The translations under genes and the position numbers were made by a program. Positions 16,215 through 26,369 of a stretch of DNA of 39,117 nucleotides are shown here, piece after piece; position 1 is the stretch's first letter; each line of letters opens with the position of its first letter. A model generated the notes under the pieces. The model did not search any database. It worked only from the letters and a program-made list of their open reading frames with translations, and was not told where the DNA came from. The stretch spans positions 1 through 39,117 of the forward strand of contig SXND01000086.1 in assembly GCA_005777235.1 (NCBI GenBank). Reading direction: 5' to 3'. The stretch is from Pseudomonadota bacterium. GTDB lineage: Bacteria; Tectomicrobia; Entotheonellia; Entotheonellales; Entotheonellaceae.

Positions 16215-16562
16215 CCTTGACTCCATCATGTTCGGGCGCAGCACCGCGCCTGGCTTCTGCCTCTCGAGAGCCATTTTACCCAAAGACCGCTGTGCGAGCC
16301 GCTGTATTTTCACCGCACGTGGTCTTGAGCAACGCCCCGTGTTCCTCGGGCGTGGTCATGCGTGGAGGGGTATGTTATGGTTGTGCCACGTACTAGAGCC
16401 TCAACCGAGCTCATTGGAGAAGTATCCTGGGAGCGCCACGCGCCAGCGTGGCTTCCGGAGCCGGATTGGAGCCCGGCGATCCCAGGGGGCAGCAACTGGC
16501 ACAACAGCTCAGTTAAGGCACTAGAGCCCTCGTCTTGCCCTCAGCGAGTGGGAAAGGAAGCT

Positions 16563-18746
16563 ATGCTACCGCCGTCCATGGTGCCTGATCGTGCCTACCA
16601 GCTCCTGCGCGAGCGCTTCGGGCATCAGGACTTTCGCCCTGGCCAAGAGGCCGTTATCAGCGCGTTGTTCCAGGGGCAACACGTGCTCACGGTGATGCCC
16701 ACTGGTAGCGGTAAGTCTTTGTGCTATCAACTCCCCGCCTTATTGCATGACGGAAGCACGCTGGTCATCTCCCCATTAATTGCGTTGATGAAAGACCAAG
16801 TCGATAGCTTACAAGCGCAGGGCATTGCCGCCACATTTGTCAATAGCTCCCTCTCGGCCCAGGAACAGCAGGAGCGCCTGCAGGCCTGTCGTGCCGGACA
16901 TTATAAGCTGCTGTATGTCGCCCCCGAACGTTTGCGCAACCCGCGTTTCCTGCAAGCCATGACCGAGACACCGATCTCGCTGTTCGCTGTGGACGAAGCC
17001 CATTGCATCTCGGAGTGGGGTCATGATTTTCGTCCTGACTATCTCCGGCTACGCGAGGCCATTACGCATCTGGCCTCTCCGCAGGTACTCGCGCTGACGG
17101 CGACGGCGACGGTGGACGTGCAGGATGACATTGTGCGGCAACTGGGCTGCGCCGACATGCGGCGTTTCGTCACGGGGTTTGATCGGCCCAATCTTACCTA
17201 TCGGGTCTTGCCCCTCCGTGGTCACATCGCCAAGCTCCAGGCGCTCGAGGAGATTCTGGAGACCCAAGAGCACGGCAGCAGTATCGTCTATGCCTCGACC
17301 CGCCGGGCCGTGGAAGAAATCGGCAGTTTTTTGCAGGAACGCGGTGTCGAGGCCCTGATCTACCATGCCGGGTTGCGCGATGCTGAGCGCAAGCGGACGC
17401 AAGAGGCCTTTATGCAGGGACAGAGCCGCTTGATTGTGGCGACGAATGCTTTTGGCATGGGGGTGGACAAGCCTGATGTGCGCTATGTGCTGCATTTTAA
17501 TATGCCGCGCACGATGGAAGCCTACTATCAGGAGGCAGGTCGTGCAGGCCGTGATGGCTTGCCTGCCGCGTGCATTTTGCTGTTTAATCATGGCGATGTC
17601 CGCATTCAGGAGTTTTTGCTGGAGCAGAGTTACCCGCCCCGCGAGGTGTGGCAAAAGGTCTATCGCGCCATCGTCACGCTCAGCCGCGAGCAGCCTGACG
17701 TGTCCCTGCGCGCCCTCTTCGTCCATTGCCAACACACCATCCATGAGATGCAGTTGCTCTCGTGTACGAAACTCTTTGAGCAAGCCGGCTATGTAGAGCG
17801 GACGATGGTGTATGAGAGTAGCGACGATTTTACGGCCGGCACGCCGAATCCTGCGGTGCGTTTGACCCAAGAAGGCGTGGCACCACAGCAACTCGCCATC
17901 GACGAAAAAGCCTTACAACAGCGCAAACAGCATGAACTGCAGAAGCTCCGCCGCATGGTAGGCTACGCCCAAACCCCGGCCTGCCGGCGCGAGAAGATGT
18001 TGGCGTATTTTGGGGAAAGCTGGGGAGGACGGCAGTGTACGGGCTGCGACAACTGTCTGGGAGACCACGCGTTCAACCGACGTGCCAACCTGCCGAAACG
18101 CTTACCCTCTGACGCGGAAGCCACCACCATACAGAAAATCTTGAGCTGCGTGGCACGTATGCAGGGCTATTACGGTCGTGCCAAAATTATCCAGGTGCTC
18201 TTAGGCTCGCAGGCAAGAGAGATTGTGCATGGCCACCTGAGCCGGCTGTCCACGTATGGTCTCTTGCGCGGGGCCTCGCGAGCACTGGTGAACACGTATA
18301 TGGATGCGCTGATCGAGGCCGCGTGTATTCAGGTGGTGGGCGAGGAATTCCCCAAGCTCGACCTGACACCGCTCGGACACGCCGTGATGCGACGTCAGCA
18401 GCGTGTGCCGTTGGCGTTGCCGGACAGCGGGCCGGCGACGACACCAGGGATCCCCTCGCTCACCCCCAAGGTCGTGCGACCACGGGGTGCTGCGACAGCG
18501 CCGTCCTGTGACCAAGCCCTGCTGGAGCGGCTGCGGATGCACTGTACAGCGCTCGCCCAGGCGGAGTCCCTGCCATCCTACGGTTTCGTGTTCAGCGATC
18601 GGACCTTGCGGGATATGGCGACCCGGCGTCCCACGACCTCAGACCATTTCCTGCAGATTTATGGCGTGGGTCCGGTCAAAGCCGGCAAATACGGTGCCGC
18701 ATTGCTGGGGCTCATTCGCGACCACCTCGCGCGCCTGGAGTCCTAG
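16563..18746 (+). CDS. recQ: ATP-dependent DNA helicase RecQ
   Basis: A 3'-5' DNA helicase acting in recombination and repair. The helicase core carries Walker A MPTGSGKS (46-53), the DEAH box with DEAHCISEWGHDFRPDY (from residue 144), TATATVDVQDDI, GMGVDKPDVR and the arginine-finger motif QEAGRAGRDGLP. The zinc-binding region follows with CRREKMLAYFGE...CTGCDNC, then the winged-helix (RQC) part, and a final HRDC domain (about 655-727, with SDRTLRDMATRRPTTSDHFLQIYGVGPVKAGKYG). The protein is about 727 residues, longer than the ~610 of E. coli because of a Pro/Ala-rich linker before HRDC. Start at ATG 16563 is supported by GGAAAGGA; the frame is open for another 67 codons upstream, but that stretch has no domain. 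Confidence 0.94.
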   Translation: MLPPSMVPDRAYQLLRERFGHQDFRPGQEAVISALFQGQHVLTVMPTGSGKSLCYQLPALLHDGSTLVISPLIALMKDQVDSLQAQGIAATFVNSSLSAQEQQERLQACRAGHYKLLYVAPERLRNPRFLQAMTETPISLFAVDEAHCISEWGHDFRPDYLRLREAITHLASPQVLALTATATVDVQDDIVRQLGCADMRRFVTGFDRPNLTYRVLPLRGHIAKLQALEEILETQEHGSSIVYASTRRAVEEIGSFLQERGVEALIYHAGLRDAERKRTQEAFMQGQSRLIVATNAFGMGVDKPDVRYVLHFNMPRTMEAYYQEAGRAGRDGLPAACILLFNHGDVRIQEFLLEQSYPPREVWQKVYRAIVTLSREQPDVSLRALFVHCQHTIHEMQLLSCTKLFEQAGYVERTMVYESSDDFTAGTPNPAVRLTQEGVAPQQLAIDEKALQQRKQHELQKLRRMVGYAQTPACRREKMLAYFGESWGGRQCTGCDNCLGDHAFNRRANLPKRLPSDAEATTIQKILSCVARMQGYYGRAKIIQVLLGSQAREIVHGHLSRLSTYGLLRGASRALVNTYMDALIEAACIQVVGEEFPKLDLTPLGHAVMRRQQRVPLALPDSGPATTPGIPSLTPKVVRPRGAATAPSCDQALLERLRMHCTALAQAESLPSYGFVFSDRTLRDMATRRPTTSDHFLQIYGVGPVKAGKYGAALLGLIRDHLARLES

Positions 18747-18747
18747 T

Positions 18748-18778
18748 GTGGGGCCTCTCCCAAGGCGCAAGGCCCCAC
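18748..18778. terminator. Hairpin between convergent recQ and glmS (candidate terminator)
   Basis: GTGGGGCCT (18748-18756) pairs exactly with AGGCCCCAC (18770-18778) across a 13-nt loop, starting two bases after the recQ stop codon and ending 12 bp from the glmS stop. Its position between convergent genes fits a two-way terminator, though no T-run follows. Confidence 0.5.
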
Positions 18779-18790
18779 GCCGTGGCAGCG

Positions 18791-20617
18791 CTATTCCACG
18801 GTCACGGATTTGGCAAGATTGCGGGGTTGGTCGATGTCACGCCCGCGCTCAATAGCACAATAGTACGCGAAGAGTTGCAGCGCCACCACCGCAGGAATGG
18901 ACTGGAGGAAGTCGAGATTCGCCGGGGTATAGATCACGTCGTCAGCAATGGCCGCAATGGCCGCATCGCCCTCGGTGGCAATCGCGAGCATCTTCCCGCC
19001 GCGGCTCTTGATCTCCTGCATGTTGGAAATCACCTTGTCGTACATCATGTCCTTCGTGGCCAGGCAGAGGGTCGGGAAGGACGGATCGATCATGGCGATG
19101 AAACCATGCTTCATCTCCCCAGCCGCACACCCCTCGGCGTGGATGTAGGAGATTTCTTTGAGTTTCAGCGCCCCTTCCATGGCAATGGGATAATTGTATT
19201 TACGGCCAATGAAGAGACAATTATCGTAATGGGCATAGTTCGCGGCTACCGAACGAATATACGGCGCCTGGTCGAGTACCTGCGCGATTTGCTCCGGCAG
19301 ACGCTCCAGGCCACTGACAATCTCCATGCCGTCAGTCACCGACAGGTGTTTGAAGCGTCCTAGCAGGAGGGCGATCATGACCAGAATGCAGCACTGACTG
19401 GTAAAAATCTTGGTCGAGGCGACACCAATTTCCGGGCCACCGTGGTTATAGATGCCGGCTTCGGTAATGCGGCTCATCGTCGAGCCGACCACGTTGACCA
19501 GCCCTAAGAGCAGCGCGCCTTTCCGCCCCGCTTCGTGCATCGCGGCAATGGTATCGGCGGTTTCGCCGGATTGGCTTACGCCCAGCACGACCGTGCCCGG
19601 ACGGATATTGGCCTTGCGGTAGCGCATTTCGCTGGCGATTTCCACCTCGACTACTAAGTCGGTCAGCCGCTCAAACACATAGCGGGCATACATCCCAGCA
19701 TAGTAACTCGTGCCACAGGAGACAATCACCAGATGCTGGGTATTCTTCAGGCGATCCAACACCTTGTCGAGTCCGCCGAGATGGGCGATCCCTTCGCTAT
19801 GAATGAGCCGACCGCGGAGGGCATTGGTAATAGTTTCGGGCTGCTCAAAGATCTCTTTGAGCATGTAATGCGGGAACCCGTTGCGTTCTGCAGCGTCTGG
19901 TTGCCATTCGATGCGCTCCGTTTCGCGCGTCACCGGCTTGTCAGCCAGCGTATCGATAGTATAGTTATCGGCCCGAATGGTCACGATGTCGTCATCTTCG
20001 AGATACACGGCGCGGTTCGTGAGACGCAGGAAGGCGGAAACATCACTCGCCAGGAGCATTTCATTGTTGCCCACGCCCAAGACCATCGGTGAGCCACGCC
20101 GCGCCGCCACCATCTCGTCGGGATGCGCCGTGTGCATGACCACCAGCCCATACGTCCCCGTGACTTTGCGCAGGGCGCGCTTGACTGCCTGGGTCAGATC
20201 GCCGGTATATGCTTCATCAATCAGGTGGGCGACCACTTCGGTATCCGTTTCGGAGCTAAAACAATAGCCGCGTGCCGTCAACTGCTCCCGCAAGATCTGA
20301 TAGTTCTCAATGATGCCATTGTGGACCACCATGATCGTCTCGTCGCCGTTCGTATGGGGATGGGCGTTCGCCTCCGAGGGCTTGCCGTGGGTGGCCCAGC
20401 GGGTATGGCCCATGCCGATGGTGCTAGCGAAAGGCCGCTCCGCCAGACGGGCTACCAGGGCGTTGACTTTGCCTTGGATACGGACGCGGCTCAGCTGGCC
20501 ATCTTCAATGACCGCAATGCCAGCGGAGTCGTAGCCGCGATATTCTAAGCGATGCAGTCCTTCGAGAAGGATCGGGACCGCACATTTATTGCCAACGTAA
20601 CCGATAATGCCGCACAT
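18791..20617 (-). CDS. glmS: Glutamine--fructose-6-phosphate aminotransferase (isomerizing)
   Basis: Makes glucosamine-6-phosphate from fructose-6-phosphate and glutamine, the entry step to UDP-GlcNAc for peptidoglycan and LPS. The real start is ATG 20617, giving Cys2 of MCGIIGYVGN as the N-terminal glutaminase nucleophile; the reading frame is open further upstream but that part is not coding. The glutaminase domain includes GMGHTRWATHGKPSE and VVHNGIIENY. Two SIS domains follow (SCGTSYYAGMYARYVFE and VSQSGETADTIAAM), and the protein ends in LAKSVTVE as usual. Length is 608 residues, as in E. coli. GGAGA precedes the start by seven bases. No glmU is nearby. Confidence 0.96.
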   Translation of the reverse strand: MCGIIGYVGNKCAVPILLEGLHRLEYRGYDSAGIAVIEDGQLSRVRIQGKVNALVARLAERPFASTIGMGHTRWATHGKPSEANAHPHTNGDETIMVVHNGIIENYQILREQLTARGYCFSSETDTEVVAHLIDEAYTGDLTQAVKRALRKVTGTYGLVVMHTAHPDEMVAARRGSPMVLGVGNNEMLLASDVSAFLRLTNRAVYLEDDDIVTIRADNYTIDTLADKPVTRETERIEWQPDAAERNGFPHYMLKEIFEQPETITNALRGRLIHSEGIAHLGGLDKVLDRLKNTQHLVIVSCGTSYYAGMYARYVFERLTDLVVEVEIASEMRYRKANIRPGTVVLGVSQSGETADTIAAMHEAGRKGALLLGLVNVVGSTMSRITEAGIYNHGGPEIGVASTKIFTSQCCILVMIALLLGRFKHLSVTDGMEIVSGLERLPEQIAQVLDQAPYIRSVAANYAHYDNCLFIGRKYNYPIAMEGALKLKEISYIHAEGCAAGEMKHGFIAMIDPSFPTLCLATKDMMYDKVISNMQEIKSRGGKMLAIATEGDAAIAAIADDVIYTPANLDFLQSIPAVVALQLFAYYCAIERGRDIDQPRNLAKSVTVE

Positions 20618-20924
20618 GGGGTATCTCCATGCAAAAGGGTCTGCCAGAGACATAATGACGCGCGCCCAGCGTAAGCGGGGCCGTCTGCTAAGACACGAGG
20701 TCTTCCTGGGCACACACAACGACAGTGAGAGGCGAGGACGTTGCGTGTATGCTTCCGTGGCTGTGGCTGTAACCGTTGTGTCGGGCGCCAGCCGCCGGTC
20801 TTCACCTGCACGGTTCACCCATGGCCTACAACGCGAGTGCACGCCCGGGAGGCGAGCAAGAAAGGCAACAAGGTCGCTGGGCGATCTGACGTGCGGTCTG
20901 AGCCCAGGGGCTGCCTCACTATGC
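20618..20924 (-). promoter_or_regulatory. Upstream region of glmS
   Basis: These 307 bp separate the tamB stop from the glmS start on the same strand. I see no gene, no convincing sigma-70 promoter pair and no recognisable glmS ribozyme core. glmS is either transcribed from a promoter here that I cannot pinpoint or read through from tamB. Confidence 0.3.
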
Positions 20925-23900
20925 TCAGTAATCAATACGCCATAGCATGTCCAGCGCCGCATCTCCTGTATTACTGTTGCTACTCCCTTTCAACTTGAGA
21001 TGACGATTCACACTATACTCCACACCGACTTTGTCCCCACCTGCATCACCAAGTCCACGTTCGTAGGAGAGAAAAATGTCTTGCGTGATATACCGCCCAA
21101 CGCTCACCTTGCCATCACCCAATTTGCTGCCAGTTTGCACGTCGAGCGTGTCCAGCCCGAGGGGTTTTGCTAGCAATTGTTCCAATTCGCCAGCCGCAAC
21201 ATTCCCGACGATTTGTTGCGCCTGGTTGGAGAGCCCGCTGCGTTCCGCCGCAGTTAAACGTTCCGTGGTCTTGCCCACGACCAATAACGTTACAATATCG
21301 GCCTGGGGCAGGTCCGGCGTACTGCTGAGATGGAGTTGCGGGGTGTTCGCACGGCCACCGACATTGACGGAGACGACATAATTGGAGACCTCGCGCGTCA
21401 GAATGATATCAAGCACCGGGTTGACTTCTGTGGCCCCAGTAAACGTGACACGCCCTTGTTCCACGACAAAGCGACCACTGTAAAAGCTGGCGAAGCCCCG
21501 GACGGTTTCCACCGTGCCGCTCAGACTGAACGGTGCGTCATGCTCTTTGGTCAGGGTGAGGCCCCCACTGAGTTCGATCGCAGTTCCCGGCCCACGGACC
21601 CAGACGTTGCGCGGCAGGTCAATCTGCACATCGGTACGCAGGAATGCCAGTGGATCGTGCGAGGCCGCCGCGTTGGGTGTCGCCGTTGTCGTCTGCGCGT
21701 TGCGGGGGCCAACGCCGTAGACCCCTTCGACCGTGAGTTGCCAGGGTTGGACCGTGTCACGTCCGCCCGCTAGGGTACCCCCCAACTGAGCCCGGGCTTG
21801 CGGAATGGTGATGGTGCCTGTGGCCAGCATGTCGGCAAGTGTCCCGCGTATAGTGACCGCTGCTGAGACTTCCGCTTCTAATTCTGGAGTACGTATCGCC
21901 ATAAAACGTTGCATCTGCAGGTCGAGGTGGAAATCCCGCACGGCGAAGCCGGCGTGCTCCGCCCAGCCGGCCAGCGCCAGGGTGCCTTCACCCGCGGTCA
22001 TGTGCAGGTGCGTCAGATCAACACGGGTGCCCTCACACGTGAGCTGCAGCTGGATATCCTTGTACTGTACCCCGGTTGCTGCCAACTGTAGTACTCCATG
22101 ACGCAGTGCGACGGTGCCGTGGAGCTGCGGCGCGTGCAGCGTCCCCGAGAGACGCAAATCAGCCTGTGCCGTGCCCGTACTCTGCGACACCAGCGTCTGC
22201 AACGCTTGGAAGCGCTGCAGATCCAGGGCTGGTGCCTGGAGCTGTACAGCCAGCGCGTGGGGAGACTGCAGACCGATGTCACCCACGAGGTGGACGAGTG
22301 CCTGACTACGATCTTGCCACGCGAGGTCGAATGCCAGGGTCATATCGTTGAGGCGCATACGGCTCTGTATCTCTCCCATCGCCTGTTGCTGCCACCGTAA
22401 CCCTGCAATGGCCAACGTCCCCTCACCCTGAAGGCGTGTCAGCGTCCCGGAGAGTCCCAGGTGTGCGGTGACCTCCCCATCGATGGGCATCCCCTCCACG
22501 GCTATAGCCCGCAGATGGGGGAGGATCGACACGTGCTGGAGCTGCACGTCGGCTTGGACGCCACCGTCTGGAGTGAGTATACCCTGTGCACGCAGCTCTT
22601 GCCGCTTCTGTCGCAGGACGAGTCCTACGAGCGTGAGCTGACCGTCGGCATGGCGGGTGAGGGTGAGCGGGCCAGCGTTATCCCAACTCACCTCCTGCTG
22701 ATGGTGCAGATGGAGGCGGGTGAGGGTGAGACGTTGGACATCAGCCAGCGTGAAGCGCCCTTCCAGGCTGGTCGTGCGGTAAGGGCCCGCTGTGATGTTG
22801 AGCTGCACGGTCCCTTGCGACGGTGTCGCCGTACCGGTCAACACCACCGTACTTTTGGGCCACGTCGGCCCCTGGAAGTCTCCCCACTGCGTCTTGAGCG
22901 TGGCCTGGGGGGCGGTGGGCCATTGCACGACAGCCAGGTCCGCCTGCCAACGCTGCCCGTGCCAGGGACCATACCGCCACCCGCGCAGGTCAAGGCGACT
23001 ACGGATCTGCAGGGCGGGCCATGTCCCTTGCAACGTGCCATGGAGGCGCCCTGGGGCCTGCACTGGGGCCCCCGTGTACGGCTGCAGCGTCGTGAGATCC
23101 CCCATGGCCACCTCATAGGTCAGCGCCGTCTGGGCCGTGGTAGACACCACGCCGCTGGCTTTGACGGTGAGGGGCGTACTGCGTAGCTGCATCTCGGTGA
23201 GGCGAAGCGTCGTCTCCGTCAGGCTGGCCTTGAGCTGTGCGGTGAATCCTGGAAGGAGGGTCGCACCGCGCGTTTCCAGCTGCACCTCCACATCGGCACG
23301 CCGTTGCGGGGCCTGCAGACCGCTCCCCTGTACCTGGACGCGTGCCTGGAGCATGCCACGCTCATCAGGCAACAACTGGGCCAGCTGGAGATCATCGAGA
23401 CGCAAAGTGAGCTGATAGCGTGGCACAGGCTCCTGCAACGCGATGGTCAGCGACGTGCGCAGTTGCCCGCCAGCATAGCCCCAGCGCGTTTCGACCCGGG
23501 GCGCGCTCAGCGTGCCGCGCACGTCCACCGTCCCTTGGACGACTGGCGGCCAGGCTGCGGGCAGTGCCACCCCAACCTCACTGAGCCGCAGGCGCGGGAT
23601 TTCCAGGGTCAGTTGCAGCTCGTGCTGCGGGAGGGTCAGCATCCCACTGCCACGGACCTCGGACTGCGGCAGGCGCACCTGCATCTGAGTCAGGTCGAGG
23701 CGCTGTGGGGTGACGCGACCTGCCAGGTAGACCTCGGCGTGGGGCCAGCCCGGTAGACGCACCTGGGCCTGCGCCCGTTCGATAGCCCCGCTAAAACCCG
23801 CGGCTTCCCACTGCCCGACAGCTTGCACGAGCAAATCTTGCACCTGTACCAGCTGTTGCTGCGGTGGTGCAATCCCTGGAAGCTGCCCGCGCAGGGTCGG

Positions 23901-26321
23901 CACCCGCAAGGTCGCGTGGTGGAGGCGGAGGTCGAGCTGGCTGGCATCCGCAGTGAGGAGTCCCACAGTGGCTTGCAGACGCAGGGGGCCTTGGACATCC
24001 GCGACACTACCGACCAGGCCCCACTGCTGGAGACGGATGTCGGCGTCGAGAGCCAGCGCCGTATACGGCCCTTGGACTTTCAGATCACCCTGGAGGGTGC
24101 CGGTGAAGTGTGGCCAGGAGGGCTGCCAACGCGCCAGGGCCGTCAAATCCGGTTGCTGGAGCCGCAGGCGGAGCGTAACCGGCTCGGTGCGTACCCGCTG
24201 GGTCAGGGCCAAAGGGGTCAGGGCAAGATCTAGAGGCAGCTGCGCCTCGACGGTTACGACCTCGCGGCTGCCTTGGCGCATGCGGACCTCACTATGGAGA
24301 CGCTGCTGCGCATACGTCAGGGTCGCTTGGAGGTGCGCCATAGGGAGGTGCCCTTGGGCAGGGGTCTGGAGCTGCATCGTCAGGTCAAACACAGGAGCTG
24401 CCAGGGTGCCGGCCAGCTGGGCCTGCCCTGACGCCAGCCCTTGCACGATCTCCGGCAACGCCAGCCAGCGTTGCAGAAACGTCACATCCATCTGGGTGAG
24501 CTGCAGGCCCACATCACGAAAATGCGTCCCATCAAAGGCTCCGGTGAGGGTGATCCGTTCCTCCCTATGAGCCAGCTGCAACGGTGTTAGACGCCAGACT
24601 GCGGCCTCACGAGTCGCCGTCACAGGGGCTGTTAAACGCCAGGGGTGATCCGCAGCCTCTACCACGAATTCCTCGAGAGTGAGCTGCTGCGCCGACTCCG
24701 TCCACTGCAGCAGGCCACGCGCCTGACCACGAGACCTCCCCGCGTGAGCGACCTCAGCACTGATCTGCACCTGGCGGGCCGCGCCGCTGTAGGTGCCCGC
24801 AAGCGTCAGAGACTCGACAGGATGCTCAGCCACGACGGCATGCTGGAGGGCGAGAGAGGCCGTCATGTGCGCTTCCGGTCCCAGCGGATTACCCTGGTAC
24901 TGCATCCGCAGGCTCTCAACGCGAGAGGCTGCATACTGCCCCTGCTGCACCGTCAGCGTGCCGTGTGTGCTGGGTGCCAGAAGCGTGCCGCTCGCCTGCC
25001 CCTGGACATGCAGGTGTCCCTGTAACGTGTCGGCGTTGAGGAGGGCACGCACGCCTGCCAGGTCAGCCGTGAGGTCGTAATGCAGCAGCGCGCTGCCCGC
25101 CAGATCGAGCAGTCCCCTGGCGCTGAGGCGTGCCACGGACGTGTGCACATCGCACTCCTGGACTTCCAGCCGCCCCGCGTCAACTGCGGCGTATAGGCGT
25201 GAGGGATGCAACGTGATGTCCCCCAGTTGCGAGGCCTGGAGGTCGAGACGCAACACGCCACGCAGGGTCTCAAGGGTCGTCCCGCTGCCCTCCAGATGCA
25301 GCCGGAGGTTCACATCGCTCTGCAAGGGTTCCCGGTGCAACAGCGTGGCGAGATTGACGTGAGTGAGCGTCAGATCACTCTCGTAGCGCCAGAACGGCGT
25401 ACTCGTGTTAAGCTGGGCCTGCCAGTCGAGCTGCCCCCCTGCCGTACTGAGCTGGGCGTGCACGTCGAGCGCCTCAGGTGGTCCCTCCGCACGCAGCGCC
25501 AGATGGAGGGCGCCGGCCACATCAGGGCGCTGCCACAGGCGTCCGAGTTCTGTCACATCCAACGGTTGCAGGTGTAGCACCAGACTGGCTGGGTGCGGCC
25601 CACCGGGCAAGAGGCCGGTGGCCAGCACATGTGTGTGGGTAGTATGGAGCGCGACATCGGTCAGCCGCAGGGCCTCACCCTCAGTCTCGATCAGGCCAGT
25701 GACAGCCTGTAAGGTGACGTCCGCCGGAGTAGCATGGCCACTGAGGTGCTGTACCGCCAGTCGTAGACCCTGCGCACTAATCGCGCCCTGGAGACGGGCC
25801 TGCACGCCGTCGAGGGACTGCACGCCGGGGAAACTCGGGAGGGTGAGCGCCAGATGGCCGTCGCGAATCTCACCATGTTGCACCATGATCGTGAGGGGCA
25901 GCGCTCCCCCTGCGGCTGGAGTGGGTGCGCTGGCGGCGAACAGGCGGGTCAGATTCCATGCCCCGCCCGGCGCCTGGATCAACGTGAGCTGGGGGCGGAG
26001 CAGACGGACGTGCCGGATGACCAGACGCTTGGAGAGCAAAGCCGTCAACTCATACGCCAGCTGCACCTCATCAAGGCGGACCACCTCGGTGCCACTGGGG
26101 TCGCGCAGCACCACATCCTGAAGAATCAGTGTCGAGAACAGGGAACCATGCAGGGCGCCAATCTCTGCGGTGCCCTGCATGCTCCGTGACAACCAGCTAC
26201 TGGCCAGGCGGGCGAGTTGCGCGCGCAGCATATCGCGCGCGACGTAGCCTCCGAGCCCGAGGAGACTCAGCACGAGACACAGCACCCCGGTGAGTCGTAG
26301 CAGCCGACGCAGTTGACGCAT
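20925..26321 (-). CDS. tamB: TamB-type translocation and assembly module protein (DUF490, AsmA-like bridge)
   Basis: A ~1798-residue protein anchored in the inner membrane by one N-terminal helix (about residues 8-26) and otherwise made of amphipathic beta-strands predicted to span the periplasm, as in the TamB/AsmA-like family that forms bridges for lipid transport and helps outer-membrane protein assembly. The conserved C-terminal DUF490/TamB domain is clear: AQLGGTLAGGRD..., NVWVRGPGTAIELSGGLTL, GFASFYSGRFVVEQGRVTFTG, LDIILTREVSNYVVSVNVGG, TPDLPQADIVTLLVVGK and KVSVGRYITQDIFLSYERG. The start is ATG 26321 with GGAGGA seven bases upstream. It is 48 bp downstream of the TamA-like gene, so the two are one operon, as in proteobacteria. 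It is longer than E. coli TamB (about 1260), mainly through extra repeats in the middle. Confidence 0.9.
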   Translation of the reverse strand: MRQLRRLLRLTGVLCLVLSLLGLGGYVARDMLRAQLARLASSWLSRSMQGTAEIGALHGSLFSTLILQDVVLRDPSGTEVVRLDEVQLAYELTALLSKRLVIRHVRLLRPQLTLIQAPGGAWNLTRLFAASAPTPAAGGALPLTIMVQHGEIRDGHLALTLPSFPGVQSLDGVQARLQGAISAQGLRLAVQHLSGHATPADVTLQAVTGLIETEGEALRLTDVALHTTHTHVLATGLLPGGPHPASLVLHLQPLDVTELGRLWQRPDVAGALHLALRAEGPPEALDVHAQLSTAGGQLDWQAQLNTSTPFWRYESDLTLTHVNLATLLHREPLQSDVNLRLHLEGSGTTLETLRGVLRLDLQASQLGDITLHPSRLYAAVDAGRLEVQECDVHTSVARLSARGLLDLAGSALLHYDLTADLAGVRALLNADTLQGHLHVQGQASGTLLAPSTHGTLTVQQGQYAASRVESLRMQYQGNPLGPEAHMTASLALQHAVVAEHPVESLTLAGTYSGAARQVQISAEVAHAGRSRGQARGLLQWTESAQQLTLEEFVVEAADHPWRLTAPVTATREAAVWRLTPLQLAHREERITLTGAFDGTHFRDVGLQLTQMDVTFLQRWLALPEIVQGLASGQAQLAGTLAAPVFDLTMQLQTPAQGHLPMAHLQATLTYAQQRLHSEVRMRQGSREVVTVEAQLPLDLALTPLALTQRVRTEPVTLRLRLQQPDLTALARWQPSWPHFTGTLQGDLKVQGPYTALALDADIRLQQWGLVGSVADVQGPLRLQATVGLLTADASQLDLRLHHATLRVPTLRGQLPGIAPPQQQLVQVQDLLVQAVGQWEAAGFSGAIERAQAQVRLPGWPHAEVYLAGRVTPQRLDLTQMQVRLPQSEVRGSGMLTLPQHELQLTLEIPRLRLSEVGVALPAAWPPVVQGTVDVRGTLSAPRVETRWGYAGGQLRTSLTIALQEPVPRYQLTLRLDDLQLAQLLPDERGMLQARVQVQGSGLQAPQRRADVEVQLETRGATLLPGFTAQLKASLTETTLRLTEMQLRSTPLTVKASGVVSTTAQTALTYEVAMGDLTTLQPYTGAPVQAPGRLHGTLQGTWPALQIRSRLDLRGWRYGPWHGQRWQADLAVVQWPTAPQATLKTQWGDFQGPTWPKSTVVLTGTATPSQGTVQLNITAGPYRTTSLEGRFTLADVQRLTLTRLHLHHQQEVSWDNAGPLTLTRHADGQLTLVGLVLRQKRQELRAQGILTPDGGVQADVQLQHVSILPHLRAIAVEGMPIDGEVTAHLGLSGTLTRLQGEGTLAIAGLRWQQQAMGEIQSRMRLNDMTLAFDLAWQDRSQALVHLVGDIGLQSPHALAVQLQAPALDLQRFQALQTLVSQSTGTAQADLRLSGTLHAPQLHGTVALRHGVLQLAATGVQYKDIQLQLTCEGTRVDLTHLHMTAGEGTLALAGWAEHAGFAVRDFHLDLQMQRFMAIRTPELEAEVSAAVTIRGTLADMLATGTITIPQARAQLGGTLAGGRDTVQPWQLTVEGVYGVGPRNAQTTTATPNAAASHDPLAFLRTDVQIDLPRNVWVRGPGTAIELSGGLTLTKEHDAPFSLSGTVETVRGFASFYSGRFVVEQGRVTFTGATEVNPVLDIILTREVSNYVVSVNVGGRANTPQLHLSSTPDLPQADIVTLLVVGKTTERLTAAERSGLSNQAQQIVGNVAAGELEQLLAKPLGLDTLDVQTGSKLGDGKVSVGRYITQDIFLSYERGLGDAGGDKVGVEYSVNRHLKLKGSSNSNTGDAALDMLWRIDY

Positions 26322-26369
26322 GTGTGGTTCCTCCGGCTGCAGCGCGCTACCTCGGCACACGCTTCTGCA

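Noticed and set aside
17049-17891. Minus-strand open frame of 280 codons
   Set aside because: Shadow of recQ, whose helicase motifs cover the same bases on the plus strand.
20618-20962. N-terminal extension of glmS and possible glmS ribozyme
   Set aside because: Cys2 must be N-terminal for the glutaminase, which fixes the start at 20617; the upstream bases show no recognisable ribozyme core.
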